From Gordonia malaquae NBRC 108250 (GTDB lineage: Bacteria > Actinomycetota > Actinomycetes > Mycobacteriales > Mycobacteriaceae), in the NCBI RefSeq assembly GCF_000344135.1, contig NZ_BAOP01000003.1, positions 62,001-126,000 of the forward strand: 64,000 bases of DNA, written 5' to 3'. This document shows positions 19,012-30,410 of the stretch, piece after piece. The notes beneath the pieces were generated by a model that worked only from the letters and a program-made list of their open reading frames with translations, was not told the origin of the DNA and did no database searches. Positions within the stretch are counted from its first letter, which is position 1. The number at the start of each line of letters is the position of its first letter. A program made the position numbers and the translations under genes.

Positions 19012-20895
19012 ATGTTGAGTCCAGGTCAGCTGTTCGCCGGTTACCGAATCGTGCGCTCGCTCGGAGCCGGAGGAATGGGCGAGGTGTACCTCGCGCAGCA
19101 CCCCCGATTGCCTCGTCAAGACGCATTGAAACTTCTGCCCAGCGAGTTGACTGCGGATCCGACGTACCGTGCCCGGTTCATCCGGGAGGCCGACCTCGCG
19201 TCGGCGCTCGACCACCCGAGCATCGTGAGCGTCTACGACCGAGGTGAGGATCGCGGTCAGCTGTGGATCACGATGAAGTACATCCCCGGCGCGGACGCCA
19301 ACGAGCTGATGAAGCAGAATGGTCCGTTCAGTCCGTCTGACGCCGCGGAAGTGATCACTGCAGTGGCGGACGCGCTGGACTACGCACACGGCAAGGGCCT
19401 GCTGCACCGGGACGTGAAGCCGGCGAACATCCTCATCGACAGCACCCAGGCGACGCACCGCAAGGTGTACCTCACCGATTTCGGCATCGCGCGGACCGTC
19501 GGCAACGAGACCGCGCTCACTGCCGCAGACCTCACCGTGGGGTCGATCCAATACACCTCGCCCGAACAGCTCCGAGGCGGCGACCTCAACGGACGTGCCG
19601 ACCAGTACTCCCTGGCGTGTACCGCATTCCGACTCCTCACCGGGCGTGCGCCGTACCCGGAGCGCAAGCCGACCGAGATCATCAACGCGCACCTGCACAA
19701 CCCGATCCCGCACGCCAGGTCGATCCGTGCCGACCTGCCGCCGAGCGTCGACGCAGTGCTCGCGCGGGGGATGGACAAGCAGGCGGTCAATCGTTACCCG
19801 ACCTGCATGGACTTCGCTCGCGACCTGCGAGCCGCACTCAACTCCGGTGCAGCGACCCCTGGCGGGTACCAGCCGACGATGATCAACCCGGGGTCGGTCG
19901 GCGTTCCGGCACAGCCGCCGCAGCAGCCGAACCTGGCGAAGCCTGCACCTGTGCCGCCACAGACGCCATCACCGCAGTCCGCTCCACAGCAGCCGTACAC
20001 GCGGCCCTACACTCAGCAGGCCGCCTACCCGCAGAATCCTTACCAGCAGGCGCAGTCGTCCGGCTACCAGTCGGGACAACCGTACGGGCAGCCGCAGTAC
20101 ACGCCGCAGTACGCGCAACCTGCGTTCTCGGGTCCCGGCCAGCAGGCCGGAGACAGCAACAACAAGAAGACGATCATGATCGTCGTCGCCGTCCTCGCCG
20201 TCACGATTCTTGTCGCGGCGCTGATGGTCTGGTTGATCAACCGTGACTCGGACTCCTCGACAGACACCGCGTCCAGCAGCAGTTCGACGACAACCACGAC
20301 ATCCACGACATCCACGTCATCGCGACCGACTGACCCGGCGGTGGTGGCCGGAGTGCCCACCCAGTGCGTCGACGGCCGGGCGACGAGCACCGTCGGCACC
20401 TCGCGAATCGAGTCGGGAAGGATCGAGATCCCGGCATCGGCGATGCCGCCCACTGGCTGGACCGCCGACTCCGGTTCCTCGACTTTCCCGTTCGTCACCG
20501 ACGCCGAAGGGGTCTACAAGCGGACGGTGGGAACATGGATCGCTCAAATCGCGGTCGGTACGCTTCCATCCGACTTCAGCACCAACACTGACGGAGTCGC
20601 GCGCAAGATCCTCGAATGCCTCGCCGTCGGCCCCGGATACAGCTCCGTCACCACAACCGGGCCTACGGGCACAGTCGTCGAGCCGAATCGGTTGGAGAAG
20701 TCGAAGACCGCGGTCAGCCTGTTGACCAGTACCATTCCGGTGACCGGCAGACCCGGAATCATCGGTGACGACATCATGATCGCGGTTGTGAACAGTTCCC
20801 CGATGACCGTTGCCATCGGAATCAATCCGACGGGCGACTCGGCCACGCGTACAGCTGTGAGAAACGCCGTTCAGGGACTGCTCGTCGACAGCTGA
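19012..20895 (+). CDS. Receptor-type serine/threonine protein kinase
   Basis: This 627-residue PknB-like kinase has a glycine loop GAGGMG, Lys40 (ALK), Glu59, the catalytic loop H132-R-D134-VKPANIL and D156-F-G, so it should be active. Residues 275-385 are a Pro/Gln/Tyr-rich juxtamembrane linker. One membrane segment lies at 387-410, followed by a Ser/Thr-rich spacer. An external domain of about 185 residues follows, with two cysteines (C452 and C536) that could form a disulfide. That external domain is not a PASTA repeat. No ribosome-binding site is visible, and the 162-bp palindrome ends 12 bases upstream of the ATG. Confidence 0.92.
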   Translation: MLSPGQLFAGYRIVRSLGAGGMGEVYLAQHPRLPRQDALKLLPSELTADPTYRARFIREADLASALDHPSIVSVYDRGEDRGQLWITMKYIPGADANELMKQNGPFSPSDAAEVITAVADALDYAHGKGLLHRDVKPANILIDSTQATHRKVYLTDFGIARTVGNETALTAADLTVGSIQYTSPEQLRGGDLNGRADQYSLACTAFRLLTGRAPYPERKPTEIINAHLHNPIPHARSIRADLPPSVDAVLARGMDKQAVNRYPTCMDFARDLRAALNSGAATPGGYQPTMINPGSVGVPAQPPQQPNLAKPAPVPPQTPSPQSAPQQPYTRPYTQQAAYPQNPYQQAQSSGYQSGQPYGQPQYTPQYAQPAFSGPGQQAGDSNNKKTIMIVVAVLAVTILVAALMVWLINRDSDSSTDTASSSSSTTTTTSTTSTSSRPTDPAVVAGVPTQCVDGRATSTVGTSRIESGRIEIPASAMPPTGWTADSGSSTFPFVTDAEGVYKRTVGTWIAQIAVGTLPSDFSTNTDGVARKILECLAVGPGYSSVTTTGPTGTVVEPNRLEKSKTAVSLLTSTIPVTGRPGIIGDDIMIAVVNSSPMTVAIGINPTGDSATRTAVRNAVQGLLVDS

Positions 20896-20943
20896 CGCTC
20901 GGCGCCAGGACAGCGGTTCGTCCCATCGGTCACAATAGTGCGC

Positions 20944-23301
<2,358 letters not shown>

Positions 23302-23316
23302 CCCGCGCAGCCGGCG

Positions 23317-25104
23317 TCAGTCCACTAGTTCGGAGGGGGCCTCGCCGCTCGCGACACTCGCGGTTGCGGCGAGTTCCTCGCCGACCGATTCGTGGTGTCG
23401 CTCCGCGAGGGGCACGTCGTCGGGTGCCGCCGGCTTCGAATCAGTGAACAGCGAGAACACTGCTCCCAGCACGCAGCAGACGAGTGCGAAGGTGAACGCT
23501 GCACTCAGACCGTCCGAGAACGGGTCGGAGATGAGATGCGGGAAGAAGTCCAGGCCGGTCAGGTGATCGACATCGACACCCGGCACGTGACCGCCCGTGC
23601 TTCCGAGCAGTTCTTTGATCGGGTTGTAGCCGAGGAATGCGGCGAACAGCACACCGACTGTCGGAAGGTTCGCGATGTCCGTCGCCTGACTCGCCGGAAG
23701 CCCGTTCTCGGTGAGTCCCGAGTACATCGCGTCAGGCAGATGTGCGCTCAGTCCGGCGATCATCAGCGAGAAGAACACACCGATCGACAGGACCATGGCC
23801 GCGTTCTGGAACGTCGTCATCATGCCGGCACCCGACCCGCGCGCGTTGGCGGGCAGCGAATTCATGACCTCGGCGCGGTTGGGGGAGGCGAACAGCCCCA
23901 TGCCGACACCGTTGATCAACAGGATGATCGCAAACCACACGTACGAGAAATCGACAGGCAACGCGATCAGCGCAACGAAGGTCCCCGCGGTGATCAGCAT
24001 GCCGAGCGTGGTGAACCACTTCGTCCCGAGGCGATCGGACAGTGCACCGGACACGGGAGCCACGAGCAGGAAGCCGATCGTCATCGGGACCATGTAGATA
24101 CCGGCCCACAGCGGTGTCTGCGAATAGTCGTAGCCGTGTTGGGGGAGCCAGATTCCCTGGAGCCAGATGATCAGGATGAACTGCAGTCCGCCGCGTCCGA
24201 TCGAGGCCATCAGGTTGGCGGCGTTGCCTGCGCTGAACGACCGGCTCTTGAAGAGGCTGAGGTCGAACAGCGGACTGTCGACACGGGTCTCGATCCAGAG
24301 GAAGAGCACGAGGACCGCAAGGCCGCCGATGAGGCCCGTGAGCACCCAGGGGTTGGTCCAGCCCATGTCGGAGTCGCCGTAGGGCTGGATGCCGTAGGTG
24401 ATGGCGATGAGAATCGCGATGAGACCGACGGCGAAGGTCACGTTGCCCCACCAGTCCATGCGTGCGGTGGTCCGGACCCCGGTGTCGCGGAGCTTGAGGT
24501 ACGCCCAGACGGTGCCCACGACGCCGAACGGAACCGAGACCAGGAAGATGTAGTGCCACTGGATCGGCGCCAGCACTCCGCCGATCAACAGACCGAGGAA
24601 CGAACCCGCGATGGCTGCGACGCCGTTGATGCCCATCGCGAGCCCTCGCTGGTGCGCGGGGAACGCGTCGGTCAGGATGGCCGACGAGTTGGCCATCAGA
24701 AACGCGCCGCCGATGCCTTGGATCACGCGCCAGGCGATCAGCCAGATGGCCGCGGCCGGTCCGTCGAACCAGGTGATCGCCAGGAAGATGGACGAGACCG
24801 TGAACACGGCGAAGCCCATGTTGTACATGCGGGCACGCCCGAACATGTCGCCCAGCCTGCCGAAGCTGACGACCAGGACAGCCGTGACGACGAGGAAGCC
24901 CATCATCATCCAGAGCAGGTAACTGGTGTTGGCGGGCTCGAGCGGGTTCAGCTTGATGCCCTTGAAGATGTCGGGCAGGGCGATCAGAACGATCGAGCTG
25001 TTGATGGTGGCGATCAGCATCCCGAGGGTGGTGTTCGAGAGTGCGATCCATTTGTAGTGCGGATCGGGTTCGTCAGCGGTGACGGCGGATGCGGGTGCGG
25101 TCAT
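23317..25104 (-). CDS. MFS multidrug transporter, DHA2 (14-TM) family
   Basis: This 595-residue efflux protein resembles EmrB/QacA drug:H+ antiporters. MFS motif A is at LGDMFGRARMY, motif C-like glycines lie in GINGVAAIAGSFLGLLIGGVLA, and TM1 carries the DHA2-typical segment TINSSIVLIALPDI. About 14 membrane segments are seen, with a large external loop before the last one. Its ATG overlaps the stop of the upstream MarR gene by 4 bases, so it is probably expressed and regulated with that repressor. The substrate is unknown. Confidence 0.9.
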   Translation of the reverse strand: MTAPASAVTADEPDPHYKWIALSNTTLGMLIATINSSIVLIALPDIFKGIKLNPLEPANTSYLLWMMMGFLVVTAVLVVSFGRLGDMFGRARMYNMGFAVFTVSSIFLAITWFDGPAAAIWLIAWRVIQGIGGAFLMANSSAILTDAFPAHQRGLAMGINGVAAIAGSFLGLLIGGVLAPIQWHYIFLVSVPFGVVGTVWAYLKLRDTGVRTTARMDWWGNVTFAVGLIAILIAITYGIQPYGDSDMGWTNPWVLTGLIGGLAVLVLFLWIETRVDSPLFDLSLFKSRSFSAGNAANLMASIGRGGLQFILIIWLQGIWLPQHGYDYSQTPLWAGIYMVPMTIGFLLVAPVSGALSDRLGTKWFTTLGMLITAGTFVALIALPVDFSYVWFAIILLINGVGMGLFASPNRAEVMNSLPANARGSGAGMMTTFQNAAMVLSIGVFFSLMIAGLSAHLPDAMYSGLTENGLPASQATDIANLPTVGVLFAAFLGYNPIKELLGSTGGHVPGVDVDHLTGLDFFPHLISDPFSDGLSAAFTFALVCCVLGAVFSLFTDSKPAAPDDVPLAERHHESVGEELAATASVASGEAPSELVD

Positions 25105-25547
25105 GCGCGGTTCTCCTCGGAGTCGGCGGCGATTGCGTCGGCGAGCAGACGCAGACCGTCGTCGACGGTGGCTCGTTCGATGGGGGACAGGCGTGTGAGT
25201 GCGTCGGCGAGTGCACGTGTGCGGACGAACCGCATCTCGGTGATCACCTCACGGCCCGCGTCGGTGGGTTCCAACAGGATCACGCGCGCATCGTCCGGGT
25301 CTTTCACCTTGGCGACGTAGCCGCGGTCGACGAGGGACGTGACGATCTTCGACATCGTGGGCACAGCCACCGACTCACGTTCGGCGAGCGTGGTGACTCG
25401 GATCGGCGCGTTGTTGAGGATCGTCCAGAGGCTGCTCGCAGTGCCCGCCGACAGCCCGGCGCTGGCACCGTGGGCGCGCAATGTGCGGTTCACCCTGGTG
25501 AGGTGTTGGTACATGGTCGCGACGTCGTGACTTGTGATGTCGGTCAA
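25101..25547 (-). CDS. MarR-family transcriptional regulator
   Basis: This winged-helix repressor of about 148 residues has the DNA-recognition region TLAERESVAVPTMSKIVTSLVDRGYVAKVKDPDDARVILLEPTDAG, including the D-x-R of the wing. The preferred start is TTG at 25547 because AGGAG (25554-25558 on the plus strand) lies 6 bases upstream. A GTG at 25574 would put that ribosome-binding site inside the coding region. It is cotranscribed with the MFS gene through an ATGA overlap. A dyad upstream is a likely autoregulatory operator. Confidence 0.87.
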   Translation of the reverse strand: MTDITSHDVATMYQHLTRVNRTLRAHGASAGLSAGTASSLWTILNNAPIRVTTLAERESVAVPTMSKIVTSLVDRGYVAKVKDPDDARVILLEPTDAGREVITEMRFVRTRALADALTRLSPIERATVDDGLRLLADAIAADSEENRA

Positions 25548-25585
25548 TGCGGACTCCTGGATGTGTCGGAACACCCGCGACTCTA

Positions 25586-25607
25586 TTAGTTTCCAACAGC
25601 TAACTAA
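25586..25607. promoter_or_regulatory. Candidate MarR operator
   Basis: TTAGTT (25586-25591) and AACTAA (25602-25607) form an inverted repeat with a 10-base spacer. On the minus strand the right half overlaps a -10-like TAATAG, so binding would block the marR-MFS promoter. Confidence 0.55.
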
Positions 25608-25653
25608 AAATCAGACATGCCGGATCGTCGAAGAGACGGCCCGTCAGTGCAGG

Positions 25654-26868
25654 TCAGGCCGCATGTGAAGCGAGGTGAGTTGTCGCCCCGATCGTGACCG
25701 GTGCGGCTTCCATCACCGACAGAAACCGTTGTTGCGCACGCACGCCCCGGGCTGCGGAGCGCTCTCGCCCACCCGGCAGAAGGCGGAGGGCGGACTCGAC
25801 GAGGTTCACCGGGATCTTCACAAGCGGGTACCACGGCAGGGTGTTCGTGGGGAGGCCGAGAGTGCGCATCGCACCACGCCCGAGGAAGAACGTGCTGATC
25901 GACAGGTGCTGAGATCGAGCGATCCGCCTCCTGGCCGCCTGCATGCGCGGATAGTTCCAGGTCAGCGGATCGTCAGCCATCGGCCTGGCGAGTTGCTTCG
26001 AGGTGCCGTCCGGAACGGCGAGTGCCGCGGAGGTGTGATGGAGGAGTCGCACGGCGCCGGAGAAGTCGGTCGGCAGGAACTCGTCGGAGATGCCCATCAA
26101 CCAGCCGACATACCTGGTCAGATGAGCGATCGCCGCGTACTCGGCCGGCGTGTGGAAGAGGCCGATGCCGAGGCCGCCCAGCGCGGGCGCCACAAGAGAA
26201 CCGACGATGGTGGCTGCCATGTCGGTCTGATTGATCGGAAGGCCGTACAGGTCGGAGTCCCAATCCTCCATTGCGACGACGTGGCGTCGGACGAGCGAGT
26301 GAATCAATCGGACTCGTAGAGTCGACCGGTAGCCCGCGCCGAAACGGTCGAGGCCACCCGCGCTGATCACATCGATCGCCCACTGCGAGGTCTCGGCGAA
26401 CCGGGTGTTCGAGCCCTTCTCGAGAGCTCCCGTGCGCAGCAGAGTCTGATTGAATCCGGAGAACGTGTAGCCGCCGACGAGGGAGACGTCCCGCGCGATA
26501 TAGAGGCCGTCGACACCGCTCGAGTTCATCGCCAGCCCCGCAGTGCGGAGCGCATCGTGGTCGACCCACGACGGTGTGCCCTCGACGACGGCGAAGAAGT
26601 CGCGCAACTCTTGTGGTGCGTCGTCGACGTGAGCGATGCCGCGCTCGAGTGCGAGCTCGAACTTCGGACGGATCGTCTTGACGCCCACGGCGACCATCCA
26701 GTCGACGAGGTCGTCCATGAGGGGATCGCCTTCGTTCAGTGCTTCGCCGTAGCGGCGGAACTGAGCTTCGTCGGGCGCACTGATCCGGAGGAGACGAGCA
26801 AACGCCGCGACGCCCGGCGGGACCGCGGCGGGCGTCGTGGGATGCCGTCGGGGGATCTGACTCGTCAA
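25654..26868 (-). CDS. DUF2236 / MpaB-family oxygenase-like protein
   Basis: This 404-residue protein belongs to the DUF2236 (MpaB/latex-clearing protein) superfamily of heme-dependent oxygenases. The likely heme-ligand region is RFAETSQWAIDV followed by VRLIHSLVRR with His190. Length is close to the latex-clearing protein of Gordonia and Streptomyces, but there is no Tat or Sec signal peptide, so it should be intracellular and is not an obvious rubber oxygenase. The start is TTG with GAAGG 7 bases upstream. It is divergent from a TetR gene, as lcp and its repressor gene are in some Gordonia. The substrate is unknown. Confidence 0.75.
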   Translation of the reverse strand: MTSQIPRRHPTTPAAVPPGVAAFARLLRISAPDEAQFRRYGEALNEGDPLMDDLVDWMVAVGVKTIRPKFELALERGIAHVDDAPQELRDFFAVVEGTPSWVDHDALRTAGLAMNSSGVDGLYIARDVSLVGGYTFSGFNQTLLRTGALEKGSNTRFAETSQWAIDVISAGGLDRFGAGYRSTLRVRLIHSLVRRHVVAMEDWDSDLYGLPINQTDMAATIVGSLVAPALGGLGIGLFHTPAEYAAIAHLTRYVGWLMGISDEFLPTDFSGAVRLLHHTSAALAVPDGTSKQLARPMADDPLTWNYPRMQAARRRIARSQHLSISTFFLGRGAMRTLGLPTNTLPWYPLVKIPVNLVESALRLLPGGRERSAARGVRAQQRFLSVMEAAPVTIGATTHLASHAA

Positions 26869-26890
26869 CGTCGTGCCTTCCGGTTCACCG

Positions 26891-26935
26891 AGGTATTGGA
26901 TAACACCTGTGTGCCGAATCTAGAGCGACTAGACT
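26891..26935. promoter_or_regulatory. Operator and -10 between DUF2236 gene and TetR gene
   Basis: AGGTATTGGATAACACCT (26891-26908) is an 18-bp palindrome with one mismatched pair. A -10-like TAGACT (26930-26935) ends 9 bases before the TetR ATG, suggesting a leaderless TetR transcript. Control of both divergent genes by the TetR protein is inferred. Confidence 0.5.
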
Positions 26936-26944
26936 CTGCTGTCA

Positions 26945-27580
26945 ATGACTCGACCAGCAGCAGTGCGCGATTACGCGGGCGTGACCGCCGACGACCGGCG
27001 GAACGAACGCCGAACACGCCTGCTCACCGTCGGCCGGACCACCTGGGGCCGAGCGGGAATCGGCGACATCAGCATCCGCGGGGTGTGCCGGGACGCCGAA
27101 CTGGCCGCCCGCTACTTCTACGAGAACTTCGACAATCGGGACGCGTACCTCGTCGCGATCGCCGACGGCGTCCGGGAACAGATGGTCGCCACCATGTTGC
27201 AATCGAGCTCCGAGACGGGCGGCTCGATCGGCAGACGACTGCACGCAGCGCTCACCGCGTTCCTGCGCGCGGTCGCCGACGACCCCGAGGCGTTCCGGAT
27301 CATGACAACGGACGTGTCGAGCGTCCCCGGCCTCGAGCACCGGAGGAACGAGACGCTCGACCTGGTCGCCGACATCGTGCTCGCACACTTCGTCGAGATC
27401 GCGGGCGAGCCCGATGGGAGGGCTGTCGACGACGCCGAACTCCGACCCGCGGCGCGGTTCGTGGTCGGGGGAGTGAATCGTCTCATCGAGGCGTGGATCG
27501 TCGAACGCGACGTGTCGATCGACGACCTCGCCGCCACATGCACCCGTCTCGCGCTCAGCCTCGCAAGTCCCGCGACCTAG
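26945..27580 (+). CDS. TetR-family regulator
   Basis: This 211-residue regulator has an N-terminal helix-turn-helix, GIGDISIRGVCRDAELAARYFYENFDNRDAYLVA, typical of TetR proteins, and an unassigned ligand domain. It is divergent from the DUF2236 gene, with 76 bases and a good palindrome between them, so that gene is the likely target. Its stop overlaps by 4 bases the stop of the convergent siderophore ATPase gene. Confidence 0.85.
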   Translation: MTRPAAVRDYAGVTADDRRNERRTRLLTVGRTTWGRAGIGDISIRGVCRDAELAARYFYENFDNRDAYLVAIADGVREQMVATMLQSSSETGGSIGRRLHAALTAFLRAVADDPEAFRIMTTDVSSVPGLEHRRNETLDLVADIVLAHFVEIAGEPDGRAVDDAELRPAARFVVGGVNRLIEAWIVERDVSIDDLAATCTRLALSLASPAT

Positions 27581-28359
27581 CGTCGAACGACCATCGGGGT
27601 GCCGGTCACCGGATCGTCGACGACGACCGCCTCGATCCCGAACACGTCGTGCACGCGCTCTGCGGTCAACAGTTCCGACGGCGAACCGGTCGCCACGACC
27701 TCGCCGTCCTTCATCAAGATCAACTGATCGGCATACCGCGCCGCCTGATTCAGGTCGTGCAGGACTGCGACGACCGTCTTGCCCCCGCGGTTCAGGTCGC
27801 GGAGCAGGTCGAGCAGCTCGAACTGGTACGCGATGTCGAGGAATGTCGTCGGTTCGTCGAGGAGCATCACATCGGTCTGTTGAGCCAGGAGCAACGCGAC
27901 CCAGACGCGTTGCCGCTGCCCGCCGGACAACTGGTCGACGAATCGTTGGGCCAACGCAGTGGTCCCGGTCGCGGCCATCGCGGCTCGCGTGGCCTCGTCG
28001 TCCTCGGTGGTCCACCGTTGCACTGCCGAGTGGTGAGGATGCCTTCCCCGGGAGATCAGATCGGCGACGCGCATGCCCTCCGGCGACACCGCATCCTGCG
28101 GAAGCAGACCGAGTCGCCGGGCCAGCTCCTTGGAACCGTATGCGTCGAGGCTCTTGCCGTCGAAGACGATGTCGCCGTCGTCACGCTTGTGAACCCGGGC
28201 TAGCGAGCGCAGCACTGTCGACTTCCCGGATGCGTTCGGCCCGAGGATCACCGTGAAGGCGCCCTCGGTGAGCGCGACGTCGACGCTGTGCACCACCGCG
28301 CGGCCGTCGTAGGAGATGGACAGGCCCGTGGCGGTCAACACAGCGTCGTCGTGCTTCAT
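27577..28359 (-). CDS. Siderophore ABC transporter ATPase (FecE-like)
   Basis: This 260-residue ATPase has Walker A GPNASGKST, signature LSGGQRQRV, Walker B LLLDEPTTFLD and the H-loop VLHDLNQAARYAD, typical of FecE/FepC iron-siderophore importers. The ATG at 28359 lies 8 bases after the stop of the binding-protein gene, so the two form an operon. The open frame upstream of this start runs through the binding-protein end and is not coding. Partners are the two permeases encoded divergently from 29361. Confidence 0.92.
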   Translation of the reverse strand: MKHDDAVLTATGLSISYDGRAVVHSVDVALTEGAFTVILGPNASGKSTVLRSLARVHKRDDGDIVFDGKSLDAYGSKELARRLGLLPQDAVSPEGMRVADLISRGRHPHHSAVQRWTTEDDEATRAAMAATGTTALAQRFVDQLSGGQRQRVWVALLLAQQTDVMLLDEPTTFLDIAYQFELLDLLRDLNRGGKTVVAVLHDLNQAARYADQLILMKDGEVVATGSPSELLTAERVHDVFGIEAVVVDDPVTGTPMVVRR

Positions 28360-28367
28360 GAATCTGC

Positions 28368-29321
28368 TCAGGCCAGCAGCTTCTCGACCTGGTCGGTGAC
28401 CAGACCCGCACCGATGACGCCGATGCCGACCATCCAGGTGTCGTCGTCGACACTGAACGCCTTGTTCGCCTTGACCGCAGGCAGGCCGGACCACAGCTTG
28501 GTCACCGACGCCTGAGTCGTCGCCGCCGGATCGCCGCCGGGGCTCGTGTAGAACACGACGTCGCCGTTGATCTGCTCGTACAGCTCGGGGCTCAATTCAG
28601 CCATCGAGTACTCGTTCCACTGGCGGTCACCGAAGGTGAAACCCATCGTGGACAGGACCGATCCGGAGAACGTTCCGGGTCCGTAGAGGCGGAAGTTGTC
28701 GGTGCGGAAGCGCACGATCGAGACGCTCTTGCCCTTGGCGCCGACCTTCGTTCCGACTTCGGCCGCGCGCTCGTCGACACCTGCGAGGAGTTCGGTCATC
28801 TTGGCCGACTGGTTGACCGCTGCGGCGGTCAGTTCGGCCTGCTCGTGCCAGTTGGTGCCGGTGTCGGCGGAGAAGACCGTCGGCGCGATGGCCGAGAGTT
28901 CCTTGTACAGCGCCTCGTGCCGCACCTTGGATCCGATGATCAGATCGGGGGCGAGGTTGGCGATCGCGTCGACGTTCGGTTCCGCGATGTAGCCGACGGC
29001 AGCTACATCGGTCAGCTTGTCGGCGAGGTAGCCGGGAAAACCGCGGCCCGCACCGATCTCCGGGGCGCCGACCGGCGTGATGCCGAGTGCGATGAGCGCG
29101 TCGAGGTGCGGCGAGTCGAGCACCACGATGCGCTGGGGGACTCCCTCGAGCGTCGTCTCGCCCATGGCGTGCTTGACGGTGTACGGGTCGCCGCCGCCGG
29201 ATGCGCCGTCATCGGACGAGCCGCACCCGGAGACGACGAGGGCGATCACTGCGAAGGCGCCGACGACTGCGGCTACGAGTCCGCGTCGACTGCGTGGGGA
29301 GGGACGCTGAGATAGTTGCAT
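28368..29321 (-). CDS. Iron-siderophore binding lipoprotein (FecB-like)
   Basis: This 317-residue substrate-binding protein of the FecB/FepB type has an arginine-rich start, a hydrophobic signal and a lipobox ending VVSGC, so it is a surface lipoprotein. The first lobe begins TLEGVPQRIVVLDSPHLDALIALGI, and the second carries NLAPDLIIGSKV. ATG 29321 is chosen; a TTG at 29333 overlaps the likely -10 (TACTAT, 29338-29333) and cannot be the start. It is divergent from the permease genes. Confidence 0.88.
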   Translation of the reverse strand: MQLSQRPSPRSRRGLVAAVVGAFAVIALVVSGCGSSDDGASGGGDPYTVKHAMGETTLEGVPQRIVVLDSPHLDALIALGITPVGAPEIGAGRGFPGYLADKLTDVAAVGYIAEPNVDAIANLAPDLIIGSKVRHEALYKELSAIAPTVFSADTGTNWHEQAELTAAAVNQSAKMTELLAGVDERAAEVGTKVGAKGKSVSIVRFRTDNFRLYGPGTFSGSVLSTMGFTFGDRQWNEYSMAELSPELYEQINGDVVFYTSPGGDPAATTQASVTKLWSGLPAVKANKAFSVDDDTWMVGIGVIGAGLVTDQVEKLLA

Positions 29322-29332
29322 GTTCAAGGACA

Positions 29333-29354
29333 ATAGTAGGGTTGGCTACACTTC
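29333..29354. promoter_or_regulatory. Divergent iron-transport promoters with possible IdeR/DmdR box
   Basis: The 19-base stretch 29336-29354 (GTAGGGTTGGCTACACTTC) matches 12 of 19 positions of the IdeR/DmdR1 iron box. It overlaps both a minus-strand -10 (TACTAT) for the binding protein and a plus-strand -10 (TACACT, 29347-29352) that is 8 bases before the permease ATG. Iron repression in both directions is the expected logic, but the match is moderate. Confidence 0.45.
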
Positions 29355-29360
29355 CCAAAC

Positions 29361-30410
29361 ATGCCCTCTTCAACGGCCGTGAAGCGACCGGACGACGATC
29401 TGTCCGCCGGCGCTCGCCGGCGAAACTGGATCGCGATCCCTGCGTGCGTGGCCCTGCTCGTTGTCGCCGTCGTGTTGAGTCTCGCCGTCGGCGCACGCTT
29501 CACACCCATCGGGGACGTCGTCCAGGCTCTCCTCGGCACCGGCGACCAGAACGTCGTGAACATCGTCGGCACACTTCGCGTCAACCGAACCGTCAACGCT
29601 CTGATCTGCGGAGTCGCACTCGGACTGGCGGGCGTCCTGATGCAGGCTGTCACGCGCAACCCGCTCGCCGACCCCGGCGTCCTCGGTGTGAACGCAGGCG
29701 CGTCGTTCGGCGTCGTCGTGGGCCTCACGGTGTTCGGTTCGCTCGGCGCCGTCGGATCGGTCTGGCTGGCGCTGGCCGGGGCAGCGGCTGCGTCCATCGT
29801 GATCCTGGCATTCTCGTCGAGCCGAGTCGTCGCAGGCTCACCCGTGCGCCTGACACTCGCGGGCGTCGCATTCGCCGCAGTGTTGTCCGGGGTCACTCAG
29901 ACCCTCGTCCTGACCGACGAGTCGGTTCTGGACGTGTACCGATTCTGGCGAGTCGGATCGTTGACCGCACGACCGGTCGAGGAGGCGCTTCCGCTGCTCG
30001 GATTTGTGGTCGCCGGTGCAGTTCTCGCTCTCGCATCAGCGTCGTCGTTGAACGCGTTGGCCCTCGGTGACGACACCGCGCGGTCGCTGGGCGCCCGGCC
30101 CGCACGAGTCAGGGTCCTTGCCCTCGTGGCGGTGACTCTGCTGGCAGGCACGGCCACGGCACTCGCCGGCCCGATCGCGTTCGTCGGACTGGTGGTGCCC
30201 CATCTGTTGCGTCCGGTGATCGGCCCTGATCACCGGCTCTTGCTGCCGTTGTCGATGCTCGCCGCGCCGACGCTGTTGCTGGTGGCTGACGTGGTCGGGC
30301 GGGTCATCGGCAGAGGCGGCGAGGTGCAGGTCGGTGTTGTGATGGCGCTCATCGGCGGCCCGATGCTCATCTTCTTCGTCAACGGTCGACGAAAGGCTGG
30401 TCTGTCGTGA
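29361..30410 (+). CDS. Siderophore ABC transporter permease 1 (FecCD)
   Basis: This 349-residue FecCD-type permease has about nine to ten membrane segments. The family motif GLAGVLMQAVTRNPLADPGVLGVNAGA is near residue 90, and the ATPase-contacting AGPIAFVGLVVPHLLR is near residue 270. The start lies 8 bases after a -10-like element, so the transcript is probably leaderless. The stop overlaps the next permease by 4 bases (GTGA). Confidence 0.92.
   Translation: MPSSTAVKRPDDDLSAGARRRNWIAIPACVALLVVAVVLSLAVGARFTPIGDVVQALLGTGDQNVVNIVGTLRVNRTVNALICGVALGLAGVLMQAVTRNPLADPGVLGVNAGASFGVVVGLTVFGSLGAVGSVWLALAGAAAASIVILAFSSSRVVAGSPVRLTLAGVAFAAVLSGVTQTLVLTDESVLDVYRFWRVGSLTARPVEEALPLLGFVVAGAVLALASASSLNALALGDDTARSLGARPARVRVLALVAVTLLAGTATALAGPIAFVGLVVPHLLRPVIGPDHRLLLPLSMLAAPTLLLVADVVGRVIGRGGEVQVGVVMALIGGPMLIFFVNGRRKAGLS

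Noticed and set aside
23392..25320. 642-codon plus-strand open frame opposite the MFS gene
   Set aside because: Antisense shadow of a clearly conserved transporter; low-complexity Asp/His/Arg/Gln-rich product.
25654..26868. Calling the DUF2236 gene a rubber-degrading latex-clearing protein
   Set aside because: No Tat or Sec signal peptide and only superfamily-level motif agreement; secretion is essential for that role.
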